Assembly: GCA_963556255.1 (NCBI GenBank)
Contig: OY744609.1
Span: 603,900 to 667,899 of the forward strand
Length of the DNA stretch: 64,000 nucleotides
Source of the DNA: Allolobophora icterica
Lineage: Eukaryota; Annelida; Clitellata; Crassiclitellata; Lumbricidae
Direction: 5' to 3'
Part shown: one piece after another, positions 1 through 25,711 of the stretch
Layout: each line of letters begins with the position of its first letter
Numbering within the stretch: the stretch's first letter is position 1
The notes under the pieces: generated by a model
Told to the model about the DNA's origin: nothing
Database searches by the model: none
What the model saw: the letters and a program-made list of their open reading frames with translations, nothing else
Translations under genes and position numbers: made by a program

Positions 1-383
1 ATAGATGTATAACGTTTAGTCTTAGTGACACGCGCGGCCGGCCAATCTCGGCAGCGGCGCGCTATATGTATATTATTAGATTTCACTTAGGCGCACAGAA
101 GACAGGTGTGTCAAGAGGCGCGAAGAATTATGCTGACTAGAGAAGTTTGAATTCGAGTATGTTCGCTGTAGAAGTGTGGCTGACTAGTTGAGTTGTAATC
201 GAATTGAGTTCTGTCTGTTTGTTTCTTATTAAACTGAAAAGATATTAAACTGTGTTGCTGATTAATTCAGGTTATACTTATACGTAGAATTAGTGTTCAA
301 AAGGTGAACGTTAAATAGGCGTTAAGTACGAAGAGAACAAGGATTTAATCAGAAGGATTGTCAACGGAAGGATTGGGTTGACA
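1..383 (+). repeat. 5' LTR, 3' part only
   Basis: Matches 6455-6837 base for base as far as I can read. It ends in the usual CA at 382-383. The first 94 bases, including the TG start, lie outside the window. Confidence 0.95.
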
Positions 384-387
384 TTAT

Positions 388-399
388 TGGTGGCAGCGG
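388..399 (+). promoter_or_regulatory. primer binding site, complementary to the 3' end of a tRNA-Leu
   Basis: TGGTGGCAGCGG begins four bases after the LTR end. It is complementary to a tRNA 3' end CCGCTGCCA plus CCA, the acceptor end of a common animal tRNA-Leu. Position and the leading TGG fit minus-strand priming of an LTR element. The isoacceptor is inferred from memory of tRNA-Leu ends. Confidence 0.7.
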
Positions 400-402
400 C
401 GG

Positions 403-490
403 GATGGATAAATACTCACGGTGGAATAAATACTCACGGTGGAATAAATACTCACGGTGGATATAAACTCACGGTGGATTAAAATTCACG
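403..490 (+). repeat. tandem repeat in the retroelement leader
   Basis: Five units of 17-18 bp, core GTGGAATAAATACTCACG, decaying toward the 3' end. It lies between the primer site and gag in the untranslated leader (384-745). Function is unknown; repeated leader motifs could affect packaging or translation. Confidence 0.85.
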
Positions 491-745
491 TTATCACCTC
501 CTTCGGCGGATAGAAGAATCTACGACGGTGATAAAAGAATTTACAACGGTGTTAGAAGAATCTACGCGTTGTTGCTGTGTGACGAGTTTACGATATCAAC
601 GACGGTGGAACACGAGAAAACGGTATAAAAATTTCGTTGTTTTTCACGAACAAATACAAAAGAAATCCCGTTTGTTTATCGATTCACACACTAAGAAAAA
701 CCGTGACTTCTTTGAAAAGAGAAATCACCAAAGTAAACAAGTAAG

Positions 746-1333
746 ATGGAGAAACTAAGTGCTGAAAGACAAGCAGATATTAAGAAGATGTCTACGGAAA
801 GGCTAAAACAGCGTTTGTTGAAAGCCGGTTTTAAAGAAGAACAATTAGAAGGTATGTCACGTGGTGACATGATGCAGGAACTCGCCGATGTGTGGGTTAA
901 AGAAGAAGTCGAAGAAGAAGGTGCCGTTGGCGGTGCCGTAGAAAAGGCTATTGAAAAACCTCCTGTGCCTATGTCTATGGAGATGTTGATGCAGTGGATG
1001 ATGATGACGAGACAAGAAGAGAAAGAACTGAGACAAGAAGAGAAAGATAGAGAGGAGAAACGTAGACAGGAAGAGAAAGAAAGAGAAGATAAACGGAGAC
1101 AAGAAGAGAAAGAGCTAAGACAGGAAGAATTACGTCTTCAGAGAGAGAAAGAAGAGAAAGAATTGCGCTTGCAAAGAGAGAAAGAAGAGAAAGCGGAACT
1201 TGTAAGGCAAGAAGAATTGCGCTTGCAGCGAGAGAAAGAAGAGAAAGCAGTCTTGCAAAGAGAGAAAGAAGAGAAAGCGGAACTTGTAAGGCAAGAGGAA
1301 TTGCGCCTGCAGAGAGAGAGAGAGAGAAGATAA
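746..1333 (+). pseudogene. gag: gag, N-terminal part (coiled coil), ends at a frame break
   Basis: The ATG at 746 has a good start context (A at -3, G at +4). The 195 residues begin with a short helical domain (about residues 10-50) and continue as a highly charged Glu/Arg/Lys coiled coil built from repeats of the type LQREKEEK. The frame stops at TAA 1331-1333, directly after a GA dinucleotide run (about 1310-1327). The same coiled-coil pattern resumes in the next frame, so this is one gag protein split by a slippage indel, not two genes. Loss of one GA unit or gain of two would each give the observed shift. A programmed frameshift is possible but less likely, because the break sits inside a repeat in the middle of a structural domain. 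Confidence 0.8.
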
Positions 1334-1343
1334 AGCAGAACAA

Positions 1344-4300
1344 GTGCGTAAGGCAGAACTGGAATTGCAAAAGCATCAGTTTGAGATTCAATTAGAACAG
1401 TTGAAACGAGATAGAGAAGATGCTGAAAGAAGAAGATTGGAGCAGATGATTGAATTTGAAAGAGCTAGAAAAAGTGATGAAGAGGTTCGTCAGCAACAGA
1501 TTGAAGCAAAGAGAATGCGTGAAGAAGAAAAAGAAAAAGCGCGAACGTTAGAGTTGGAACGTGCAGAACAGATCAGACAAGAAGAACTCAAATTTCAGAA
1601 AGAAAGTTTGGAAAAGGCAGAGACAGAAAGACAGGAACGTCTGAAACTGGAGAAATCAAAATTGACATTGAAAGAAACGCAAATGAGAGAAGAACGGGAA
1701 GCAGAAAGAAGGAAACAGCAAGAAAGTGAAACTTTGGTGTCAAAAATTAAGAAAATAGGTGATGCAATGAAGCATGTATTGCCTCAAATGCCAACTGATA
1801 TGATGGAGGTGCCATTATATTTTGAAACAGTCGAGAACGCATTTCGTAGTTTTGCTGTGGAAAAGCCGTTTTGGGTTAAATTATTACTACCATTGATGAC
1901 GCCGAAAGCTCGAACCGTTCTGAATAGATTGTCATACGATGATCTAGACAATTATGATAGAGTCAAGCAGCACTTATTAAAAGAATTTAAGTTGACTTCG
2001 AGAGAATACAGAGCCAGATTTGTGGATGCTAAGAAGACGACAGAAGAGACTTATACGATGTTTACGGCAAGACTGAAGAACTTGCTAAACTATTACGTGA
2101 GAAGTCGAAACGTGAACAGAGAGTATGATACGCTCTTTGATTTGCTGGTAGCGGATAAGCTAAAAGAATGTTTACCGCCAGGTCCACTACAGTTTGTATT
2201 GTCGAAGGAAGGAACTGACTGTCTCCAAGCTAGTGCAGTGGCAGACCTAGCAGACATTCATGTAAACAATCGAATTGGGTTTGCGGTCCCAAATATAAAC
2301 AGTTATCCTTCTCAACGTTCCGTAAACCAAAGCCAGAGTGGAAAGTGGAAAAGTAATCCAGAAACAGGAAATCAGTTCAAAGGTAAAGAGGTCAAGGCTA
2401 GTGTCCCTGTACCCAATGAGACCAGAGAAGTGACGTTTGGTCGTCAGGGATTTAACAAATCGTCAGCGCCGTTTGCCAAGAGGGAAGGCAACACATCGTT
2501 TACGCAGTATAAGAGATATGAAGGCAATGAACAACGAGGCATGGTTGTGAAGCGTTGTCACAACTGTGGTTCAGACAAACATTTGGTTAAATTTTGTCCA
2601 GTTCCAGTGGCAGCAGCTAGTTCTAGCAGAAATCAAGAACACACAAGGGTGAATTTGATTCAAGTGGTTAGTGATACAGGTAATCAAACCACGGGTCAAG
2701 AAAACCAAGAGACTAAAGTAAAGTCAGTAATGAAATGTGGTATTCAAAAAGAAATTCTATTGGATACTGAAATTCAGAGAGAAGTCATAGGAAAAGATGA
2801 CAGTCGAATATTGAAGAAATCGTTCTTGCAATATGTCGAGGTTGAAATTCGTGCAGTAGACGGTAAAGAGCCAGTGAAAGTCAAAGCACTGAGCGACTCG
2901 GGAGCAGAAATTCCGGTGATTAGTGAAGAATTACTGGAAGGCATGAAGGTGGAACAAATTGGAAAAGTGAATTTGCAATGTGTGGCAGGAGATGCCATTC
3001 CTGCGAAGTTAGTGAAAGTCGATGTTAGACTGTGTGATAGTGACGTGGAAGAAGAGGGATTTCCGCGTAAAATCCAGTGTTCACTTACACCTTATGTCAC
3101 TTTGATGTGTGCTAGTATTGCAAAGATGGGCAGTACAGAAAGATTCTTGTTGCATCCAGAGATAATTGCCGAATTAAAAGCCGTACCACAGATGAATGTC
3201 AAAACGATACAAGGAGATGTGAGTGTACGAGCAAATGTAATGACGAGAGCGCAGAGTCGGAAACAGGAAATGGTAGATGTTGATGAGAAGAGTGAAACTA
3301 AAAGTTCAAGTGATGAGGAAAACGAAAGTAATGAGCAACGAAGCTTATCGCGAGATGGTGTAATAGCAGAGATGAACGAGCAAGAGATGGCTGCATGCGA
3401 GAATGGCACATTAAATGAAACTGAAGAAGACAATGAATGTGATGTGGGGATAGGAGACTTGTATAGAGATGAAGAGATGGATGAAGAACAAAAGGTGCAG
3501 ATTGCCGATTCGAAGAAGTTTGAAGAGCAACAGAGAAAGGATGAATCGTTGAAGCCGTGGTGGAAGTTAGCACAAGAGAAAGAATCTGAATTCTGTGTAA
3601 TCAACGGTTTATTGCATAAGAAATATCAGATATTAGACCAGACGATATATCAACTAGTGTTACCAAAAGAGAGACGAATTAAAGTGATGGAGTTGGCGCA
3701 TGAATCGGTATTTGGAGGACATCTAGGAGAAGAGAAAACAAGAGAACGAATAAAATTATCTTTTGTATGGCCAAAGATGAGAAGAGACATTGTGAAATTT
3801 TGTAAGTCTTGCGAGAAGTGTCAACTAAAGGCAAGGAGTCTGGTGATGGATAGAGTACCTATCACTCCGGTCTCAAGAGAAGAGGTCGCCTTCAAGAGAA
3901 TGACGATGGACCTCGTTGGCCCGATCGATCCAGTATCTGCTGCAGGTCACAAGTATTGTTTATGCATTGTGGACTCGTGCACCAGATGGCCTACAATATT
4001 CTTATTGAAATCGTTGACAGCGAAGGCTGTGTGTGAAGCGTTGATGGAACTGTTCATGAACGTTGGTGTACCGTCAGTGATTACAAGTGACCAAGGAACG
4101 AACTTCACAGCCAGTTTGACAAGAGAATTTCTCAATTTAATGGGCTGTAGTCCACGATTCGACACACCAGGACACCCAGAGGCTGCTGGATTAGTAGAGA
4201 GATGGAATCAGACATTTAAAAAGATGATCCATCATGTGATAATAGACAACCCGAGGAAATGGCACAAGATAATTCCTTTCACAGTGTGGGCATTACGAGA

Positions 4301-6242
4301 AGTGCCGAATGCAACTACTGGAGTATCACCATATATGCTTGTCTATGGGAAAATTCCGAGAGGACCATTGGCAATATTAAAAGAGAGTTGGACTAGAGAA
4401 ATAAACTTACCACCTCATGTTGGAGTTAAACCAGAAAAGTATTTAAAAGAACTCAAAGAAAATATGGAGGAAGCATTATTGTTTGCAGAATCTTACTCTC
4501 GAGAAAAGCAATTACAATACACGAATCAGTATAACAAGAGAGCAAAGCACAAAGAATTTGAAGCTGGTGAGAAAGTCATAGTTTTGTATCCAACGTCAAC
4601 AAACAAACTTATTTCTCGATGGCATGGTCCAGGTACGATCATACATCGAAGATCAAAGTACTCTTATTTAGTCGATATGGGTGAAAATGGTCGAAAAATA
4701 ATTCACGCCAACAAGATCAGAAAATATGTTACTCGAGCATTAAGTTGTGGTCTAATTGTTGAAGAAGATGAAGATTTTGGTTCAGTGGTTGAATTACCAA
4801 TGAGGAATGAGGTTCAAGATGACAAGAATTCACTTAACCTCGATCCTGAACAAATTAGCCATTTGACAGTAACTCAGCAAGAACAGTTGTTGAACGTCTT
4901 GAACAAATACTGTGACAGATTTTCAGAAAAACCCGGATTATGTACATTGGTTGAACATGAAATTGAACTAAAACCAGGATTTCGTGAAAAGGAATTTGCA
5001 GCATATCGAATTCCTTTGATTTATCGATCAGAAGTGGAACGTCAGATCAAAGAAATGTTAAAAACAAACATTATTAAACCATCATCGAGCAGAATGGCAA
5101 GCCCTTTGGTTATTGTTAAAAAGAAAGACGGATCTTTGAGACTTGCCTGTGACTACAGATACATTAACTCATTCACAGTGGATTGTAAATATCCGATGCC
5201 GATTGTCAGAGACGTTTTAAACAAAGTTGGAAAGTCTAATGTGATTTCTATTTTGGACTGTCGAAGTGCTTATTGGACTTGTCCTGTAAAACAATCTGAT
5301 CAATGGAAGACAGCTTTTGTAACACATAATGGACTGTATGAATTTACTCGTGTTCCTTTTGGAATGATAAATTCAGGCCGAACTTTTGTTAAGGCGATAA
5401 ATTTAGTTTTACAGCCTATAAGTGACTTTGCAGAACCGTATGTTGATGACATTGCTGTGCATTCTGACAATTGGAAAGTTCATTTACAGCAGTTAGATGC
5501 ATTTTTGATGCAAATGAGATTGCATAACGTTACTTTGAATTTGAAAAAATGCATATTTGGTAAGAGTGAGGTAAGGTTTATCGGTCATGTGGTTGGGTCT
5601 GGTAAGATAAAGATGAATCCAGACAGAATTGAAAGTTTGACTAATTTGAAGATCCCAGAAACTAAGAAGCAAGTTAAGCAACTGCTTGGATTTTTTAATT
5701 ATTACAGACAGTTTATTAAGGACTTTGCACAGATTGCGAAACCTTTATCTGATTTAACTAGTAAACGTGTTTCTGATAAGATTGATTGGACTGTTGAACA
5801 TCAGCAAGCATTTGATTTACTTAAAGAGGCTGTGCGATCCAAAGTAGTGTTATATGTTTTTGAAGTGGGAAAACCATTCAATTTGTACTGCGATAGTAGT
5901 GACTTTGCAGTCGGTGCTGTTTTAACACAGATGGACGACAAGGGAATAGAACGCCCTGTGTCATTTATCAGTCAGAAATTAACTGATACCCAGAAGAGAT
6001 GGGCTACTGTGGAAAAGGAAGCCTATGCTATTGTTTGGGCTTTAAACAAGTTAAAAGAAATTATAATTGGATCGAAAATTTTCATTTTTACTGATCACAA
6101 TCCTCTTACATACTTGACTGAGTCAATGTCTAAGTCTGCTAAACTTGTGCGTTGGGCGTTAGCCTTACAAACTTTTGATGTTGAGGTGAAGTACAAGAAG
6201 GGCAGATTGAATGTTATTGCTGATTGTTTGTCAAGGTTATAA
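1344..6242 (+). CDS. gag-pol: gag (C-terminal part)-pol polyprotein: capsid, zinc knuckle, protease, integrase, reverse transcriptase, RNase H
   Basis: The open frame is 1632 codons from a GTG at 1344, which is not a credible start; the frame continues the coiled coil of the upstream gag piece. Residues about 1-145 are coiled coil, 155-310 a capsid-like gag domain, 405-418 a CCHC zinc knuckle (CHNC..H....C). The protease has DSGAEIP at 518. The integrase has an H2C2 zinc domain from 786, catalytic Asp856, Asp916 and Glu952 (DD35E), and a GPF/Y-like C-terminal module. Reverse transcriptase follows, with YVDD at 1366-1369, then RNase H with Asp1517 and Asp1584 (TDHNPL). It ends at TAA 6240-6242, about 100 bp before the polypurine tract. 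Gag and pol share one frame after the break, with no shift between zinc knuckle and protease. There is no envelope gene. Confidence 0.93.
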   Translation: MRKAELELQKHQFEIQLEQLKRDREDAERRRLEQMIEFERARKSDEEVRQQQIEAKRMREEEKEKARTLELERAEQIRQEELKFQKESLEKAETERQERLKLEKSKLTLKETQMREEREAERRKQQESETLVSKIKKIGDAMKHVLPQMPTDMMEVPLYFETVENAFRSFAVEKPFWVKLLLPLMTPKARTVLNRLSYDDLDNYDRVKQHLLKEFKLTSREYRARFVDAKKTTEETYTMFTARLKNLLNYYVRSRNVNREYDTLFDLLVADKLKECLPPGPLQFVLSKEGTDCLQASAVADLADIHVNNRIGFAVPNINSYPSQRSVNQSQSGKWKSNPETGNQFKGKEVKASVPVPNETREVTFGRQGFNKSSAPFAKREGNTSFTQYKRYEGNEQRGMVVKRCHNCGSDKHLVKFCPVPVAAASSSRNQEHTRVNLIQVVSDTGNQTTGQENQETKVKSVMKCGIQKEILLDTEIQREVIGKDDSRILKKSFLQYVEVEIRAVDGKEPVKVKALSDSGAEIPVISEELLEGMKVEQIGKVNLQCVAGDAIPAKLVKVDVRLCDSDVEEEGFPRKIQCSLTPYVTLMCASIAKMGSTERFLLHPEIIAELKAVPQMNVKTIQGDVSVRANVMTRAQSRKQEMVDVDEKSETKSSSDEENESNEQRSLSRDGVIAEMNEQEMAACENGTLNETEEDNECDVGIGDLYRDEEMDEEQKVQIADSKKFEEQQRKDESLKPWWKLAQEKESEFCVINGLLHKKYQILDQTIYQLVLPKERRIKVMELAHESVFGGHLGEEKTRERIKLSFVWPKMRRDIVKFCKSCEKCQLKARSLVMDRVPITPVSREEVAFKRMTMDLVGPIDPVSAAGHKYCLCIVDSCTRWPTIFLLKSLTAKAVCEALMELFMNVGVPSVITSDQGTNFTASLTREFLNLMGCSPRFDTPGHPEAAGLVERWNQTFKKMIHHVIIDNPRKWHKIIPFTVWALREVPNATTGVSPYMLVYGKIPRGPLAILKESWTREINLPPHVGVKPEKYLKELKENMEEALLFAESYSREKQLQYTNQYNKRAKHKEFEAGEKVIVLYPTSTNKLISRWHGPGTIIHRRSKYSYLVDMGENGRKIIHANKIRKYVTRALSCGLIVEEDEDFGSVVELPMRNEVQDDKNSLNLDPEQISHLTVTQQEQLLNVLNKYCDRFSEKPGLCTLVEHEIELKPGFREKEFAAYRIPLIYRSEVERQIKEMLKTNIIKPSSSRMASPLVIVKKKDGSLRLACDYRYINSFTVDCKYPMPIVRDVLNKVGKSNVISILDCRSAYWTCPVKQSDQWKTAFVTHNGLYEFTRVPFGMINSGRTFVKAINLVLQPISDFAEPYVDDIAVHSDNWKVHLQQLDAFLMQMRLHNVTLNLKKCIFGKSEVRFIGHVVGSGKIKMNPDRIESLTNLKIPETKKQVKQLLGFFNYYRQFIKDFAQIAKPLSDLTSKRVSDKIDWTVEHQQAFDLLKEAVRSKVVLYVFEVGKPFNLYCDSSDFAVGAVLTQMDDKGIERPVSFISQKLTDTQKRWATVEKEAYAIVWALNKLKEIIIGSKIFIFTDHNPLTYLTESMSKSAKLVRWALALQTFDVEVKYKKGRLNVIADCLSRL

Positions 6243-6341
6243 GTAATCGTAAGACTGTTCATTAATTAGTTAGATATATATATATATGTTTCATGTATTT
6301 TGGTAATTTCGCAAATTTTGAAATTTAATTTGCTCAATTCC

Positions 6342-6357
6342 AGAAAAAGGAAGGAGG
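6342..6357 (+). promoter_or_regulatory. polypurine tract
   Basis: Sixteen purines (AGAAAAAGGAAGGAGG), then TAA, directly before the 3' LTR start TGTGAACTGA. Position and composition fit the plus-strand primer of an LTR element. Confidence 0.8.
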
Positions 6358-6360
6358 TAA

Positions 6361-6837
6361 TGTGAACTGAGTTTTGTGTACAGTCTTGCAGTGCGAGATA
6401 TTAGCGTATATATTTAGTGCGTTTACTTTAGTTTCACGTGTATATGTATATATGATAGATGTATAACGTTTAGTCTTAGTGACACGCGCGGCCGGCCAAT
6501 CTCGGCAGCGGCGCGCTATATGTATATTATTAGATTTCACTTAGGCGCACAGAAGACAGGTGTGTCAAGAGGCGCGAAGAATTATGCTGACTAGAGAAGT
6601 TTGAATTCGAGTATGTTCGCTGTAGAAGTGTGGCTGACTAGTTGAGTTGTAATCGAATTGAGTTCTGTCTGTTTGTTTCTTATTAAACTGAAAAGATATT
6701 AAACTGTGTTGCTGATTAATTCAGGTTATACTTATACGTAGAATTAGTGTTCAAAAGGTGAACGTTAAATAGGCGTTAAGTACGAAGAGAACAAGGATTT
6801 AATCAGAAGGATTGTCAACGGAAGGATTGGGTTGACA
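6361..6837 (+). repeat. 3' LTR, complete, 477 bp
   Basis: Starts TGTGAACTGA after the polypurine tract and ends GGGTTGACA, giving TG...CA ends. Positions 6455-6837 repeat 1-383. Confidence 0.92.
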
Positions 6838-6886
6838 GCAACAATCAATGTTAAATTTTTAATTCTGTGTTTTAAAGTTAGGCCTA

Positions 6887-7231
6887 TGGAGGCTCGTTCC
6901 GGCCATCTGGTAATAAAATTTATTTTTTATAACGATTTTTCGGTGCTAAAATTAAACAAATTTTTTTAGAATTCAAATTGTTCTATTAATAAACACGTGC
7001 TTATTGCTACTTCTTTCGGTTTTTTTATAAGTTTAATTTTACTAAACAAGTGTATGTATTGCAGGCTGTCTGTTCTGTTAGTAGTTAAGATTTATCGCAT
7101 AACATGTACTTGTACAGCGCAGTGCGTTTGCAGGCGCTTAATTAAAGAATAAATATTATTATTATTATTATCTTTTAAAAATAAATACGCATTCTGTGGT
7201 AAAATTATTAATTGGCCGGAACGGGCCACCG
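6887..7231. mobile_element. short non-autonomous DNA transposon with TIRs
   Basis: The left end GGAGGCTCGTTCCGGCCA (from 6888) and the right end TGGCCGGAACGGGCCACC (to 7230) are inverted copies with two mismatches. TA lies on both sides (6885-6886, 7232-7233), which would fit a Tc1/mariner-type TA target. The 345-bp interior is AT-rich with no coding sequence. Confidence 0.65.
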
Positions 7232-7233
7232 TA

Positions 7234-9284
7234 TAGAGTACTCTGAAATGATAGAAATCAATGGAGATTTTATATTTAGCGGTTGAAAAGTGTCCCATTT
7301 AGGGTTGCTGTGATTGGCTACACATTGCGGAGCATGCATGCTTTCAAAGAGAACTTCCACAAAACAACTTTCTGATGCTTGCTCCTTCGGCTGTACGTTT
7401 AACGTCAGAAATGTCTTGCACACTTCCATTTACTTATTTATTGCGAATTTTCGCAACATAGGCCTAATCCGAAGCGACTTTTTAGTTAGTCGGAAATTTT
7501 AAAAATCTATCCCGCAACAAGAGTTGGAACACTGCCAACGTAGGCTAAATAAGTTTCATAATATTAGAGTGCTTTCTAATTGGCTGGGCGTAGGCCTACC
7601 TGCGACAAAATCTTGACAAAGCCGCGGCCTAGGCTTATACTACTAAAGCCCTATTAAAATAGGTTAGCCTAGAGCCACAAATCGGCGTCTTCATTATAAA
7701 CTATATTTTGACAAATTAACGTACTTATGAACACTATACTATATATATGCACAATTCGACAAACATAGTAAATAGGCTGCATTATTAGAAAAAGATCGAG
7801 GTGGAAATGTGGATCTATCCATCTTGTAGGCCTACTTTGACGACTAAGATAGTAAAGGAAAAATATGCAAATGACGCCCGCCATTTGAAGTTGGCATCAG
7901 CCATGGCTTTCCAAAAGAGGTATCATTGACGTGAGCAGACACTTTTGCAGCTTTTTTATACAGTATAGCAGAAACAGTAAGCTCTGACTTTTGTCCACAA
8001 ATGTATTTATATTGATATTTTGAATTTTCGACTAGTTTCAAGGAAACTTAGCCGATGTGGAAAGATCTAACCCGCTGGCAGCGGACGCGAAAAGTGGTCA
8101 TGACGCACTTCCTGTCGCATTTTGAAGCCTATAGCTGCTTTTGGGATTTTGGGATTTCATGATCTCTTATATTTGAATTGGAATTTGATTATTTTATGGC
8201 GATATCAACGCAATCAATGACTAAGTGTGAAGGTTTTATGATTTTTGAGTAGACCTTGCTTTTATCGCTTTGTTTAAACGCCTCATGTTAATTATCGCCC
8301 ATCACATGGACACTTTTGAACAACGCGCTTTCTTATCCCCTAGTTGATCTTTCTGACCATGGAATTTTACTTTTGTGACGAGGGAATTTTACCGCTCTAA
8401 TTTATTTTCTGGGTTTCGATTGGTGTGATTTGAAAAGCAGAATTTGTATGTTCTGTATTGTCGCTACTAACGCCGGTTAATAAGCTGGTTTCCCAGCGCG
8501 GCTTTTGCGTAAATTTACATTACATTTACTAAAATACTGTCGCGTATCTTGAATTATCAAGTCGGAACGTGCGCTGCTTTGCACGTGTAAACATTACTTA
8601 ATGACTGTAAGTCGCATGTAAGACCATTTAACGTTTTGTTCGCCTGAGTAACCCAGCTAACAAACTGCCGTAGCAGTGTATTAAAAGTTTTAGTAAATTC
8701 TGTAATCGTTATTAATTCAAAGCAAACAGTGAAAATGTATGACATGGACAGCAGCTATACTACGTGTTATTAGAATATTTATCAGCAAGCAAATATGTAA
8801 TAAACCATCCATAAGTAATTGTGATATTGAAACCATCCGTTTATAAAGCGTTGCGTAAAATCAGGGCACCAGATTATTTGTGAGCTCTGCGTCAATTCAC
8901 CGGTTTTTCCAGTGATAAAACAGAGCCTCTTGAGCCCTTAGAAATTATTACTACCGGTAACTCAATGAGGAAGAAGTTATGGCTCTAATACAAACATTTG
9001 TACGTTTTTTTTTAATGAAGGAAGTAAATTTATAAAGGATGATATTTAATCTTGTGTATTTTGAATGTATGCGAGTGTTTTACGCCTTTGTGAGCGCTAA
9101 CCCTGTACATTAACTCATGTCCGGGCAAGTTCTCCGGGAAACCTGTGTCGCAGAGTGGATATGGCTGTGAGCTAACCAGGAAGAGCCTTAAGGGATGAAG
9201 GGTCAAATGAAAACTAAATTCATGGTTAGGATAAAAGATTGCACGCATAGTTTTGAAATGAACGACTAAAGTAACTAGATGCTT
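7234..9284. other. intergenic spacer, nothing recognised
   Basis: AT-rich single-copy-looking sequence. I see no conserved reading frame, RNA gene or clear repeat. It could hold the promoter and untranslated first exon of the TRAF gene, but no site can be named. Confidence 0.5.
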
Positions 9285-9495
9285 CTTTTTATTTATTTAT
9301 TCCGGATATTTCTATAGCGCCTCTCGAAGTCAACTACTACTCAGAGGCGCTCCCGACTACAGCATTTGATACTGTGCCGGAATTTTCACGCCGAAGCGCC
9401 ACGAGCAATTGCGAGTGAAGGACTTGCCCAAGGTCCGTACGCAGCAGCTAGAGTGGGATTCGAACCTGCAACCCTCCGGTCACAAGGCGCCGAAC
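9285..9495 (-). mobile_element. tRNA-derived SINE, minus strand
   Basis: Read on the minus strand, a tRNA-like head holds a Pol III B box (plus-strand GGGATTCGAACC at 9455-9466). The body ends in a stem-loop (AGCGCCTCTGA...GAGAGGCGCT, plus positions about 9313-9352) and an AAATAAAT-type tail at 9285-9300. The stem-loop recurs many times in this window. Confidence 0.75.
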
Positions 9496-9876
9496 TTCTG
9501 TCTGAGAATTGATTGTGTACAAGAATCCTGTTATTGAATGAAGGTTTATTTTAGTCCATATTGAATAATCGATAGCCATTTCCAAGTTAAGACGACGAGG
9601 CACTTGTCTGCAATTTATCCGTCTCTTTTAAGTTTTATTATTTTGCCTAGCATCATTTTTGGTCTTCAGCTGTGAGAGGGCATATTTGGTGCTGGGACAA
9701 TGAGCAGATTAAAAGACAAAGCAGAGGATTATTGAGTCGGATTATGATGTTTTAAGATAGTTTTGTCTAAGATCTTATTTTACAACTTCTATAATGCCTT
9801 TTGGATTATGATAACAGTTCTGTAGAAGTTATTTAGATATGATCAACAGCATCATAGTGGTCATTAGATTAGACTA

Positions 9877-9951
9877 GGGTACCTACATAGACTGAGGGTA
9901 CCCTCCATAGACTCGGGGCACCTCCATAAACTGGGTTCCCTCCATAGACTT
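9877..9951 (+). repeat. tandem repeat, four units of 18-19 bp
   Basis: Core GGGTACCTCCATAGACT, repeated with a few substitutions. Confidence 0.8.
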
Positions 9952-10513
9952 CCACTGTCCATGAGCAGTCATGTTTTGACAGTATTTTTGCAACACTTTA
10001 CAATTTTAAAAAGCCACAATTTTACTTAAAAGTGATGAATTATTGATGCCTCATGTTTTAGGATAGAGATGGTCTGGGGGTCATGAGATAGAAGGAAGAA
10101 AGGGGTGTTTGGTTAACATCTGGGCATTGTACATCAGCATTTTGCTGTTGTCACTCCACACTAGCAATGCAACTTGGTCCAGAGACTGAACTCGAGCTCT
10201 AACTGTCCGCTATGGATGAGAATCCGTTGTTTGGGCTTCATGTCTGGGTCCAACCAACTCTACTGGTGACTCGTGTAGTTTTCTGTACATTGTTTTGCTT
10301 ACCAATGAAATATCCATTCTTAAGGACAGTTAACATATAGGTGAGTAGTTTTAGTTAACTGGCTTTATGTGAATTTGTAATTACAATGACAAAATTAAGG
10401 ATTGGCGTTACAGTTTATGGGATAATACGACAGTGATTTCAAATGTTGTGCGTTTTTTGTGTAAGAGTTTTCTTTTGTTTTTTGTTTCAGCATCCACATG
10501 AGGTTGTTTTCGT

Positions 10514-25711
<15,198 letters not shown>

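Larger units (their letters stand above)
1..6837 (+). mobile_element. Ty3/gypsy-class LTR retrotransposon, Gmr1-like domain order (5' LTR cut by window edge)
   Basis: Two direct LTR copies (1-383 partial, 6361-6837 complete) flank a leader with a primer binding site, a gag region, one long pol frame and a polypurine tract. Pol runs protease, integrase, reverse transcriptase, RNase H. Integrase before RT is the Ty1/copia order, but the RT (YVDD), the H2C2 plus DD35E integrase and the RNase H are Ty3/gypsy in type; this combination is known as the Gmr1-like group. By eye the LTRs agree at all 383 comparable positions, so the insertion is recent. About 94 bp of the 5' LTR lie left of the window. 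The gag frame is broken near 1310-1340, so this copy is probably not autonomous as it stands. The target duplication cannot be checked because the left flank is missing. Confidence 0.93.

Noticed and set aside
746..1345. Two separate gag genes, or programmed frameshift
   Set aside because: The same repeat pattern continues over the break, and it lies in a GA run; slippage is simpler.
975..1391. Minus-strand Leu/Ser-rich frames over gag
   Set aside because: Shadows of the Glu/Arg-rich coiled coil on the plus strand; other minus frames at 2774-4165 are shadows of pol.
9430..9495. tRNA gene candidates here and at 12533-12603, 13562-13625, 20079-20140, 56730-56803, 58460-58520
   Set aside because: A and B boxes are present but acceptor or anticodon stems do not pair; SINE bodies follow. 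They are tRNA-derived SINE heads.
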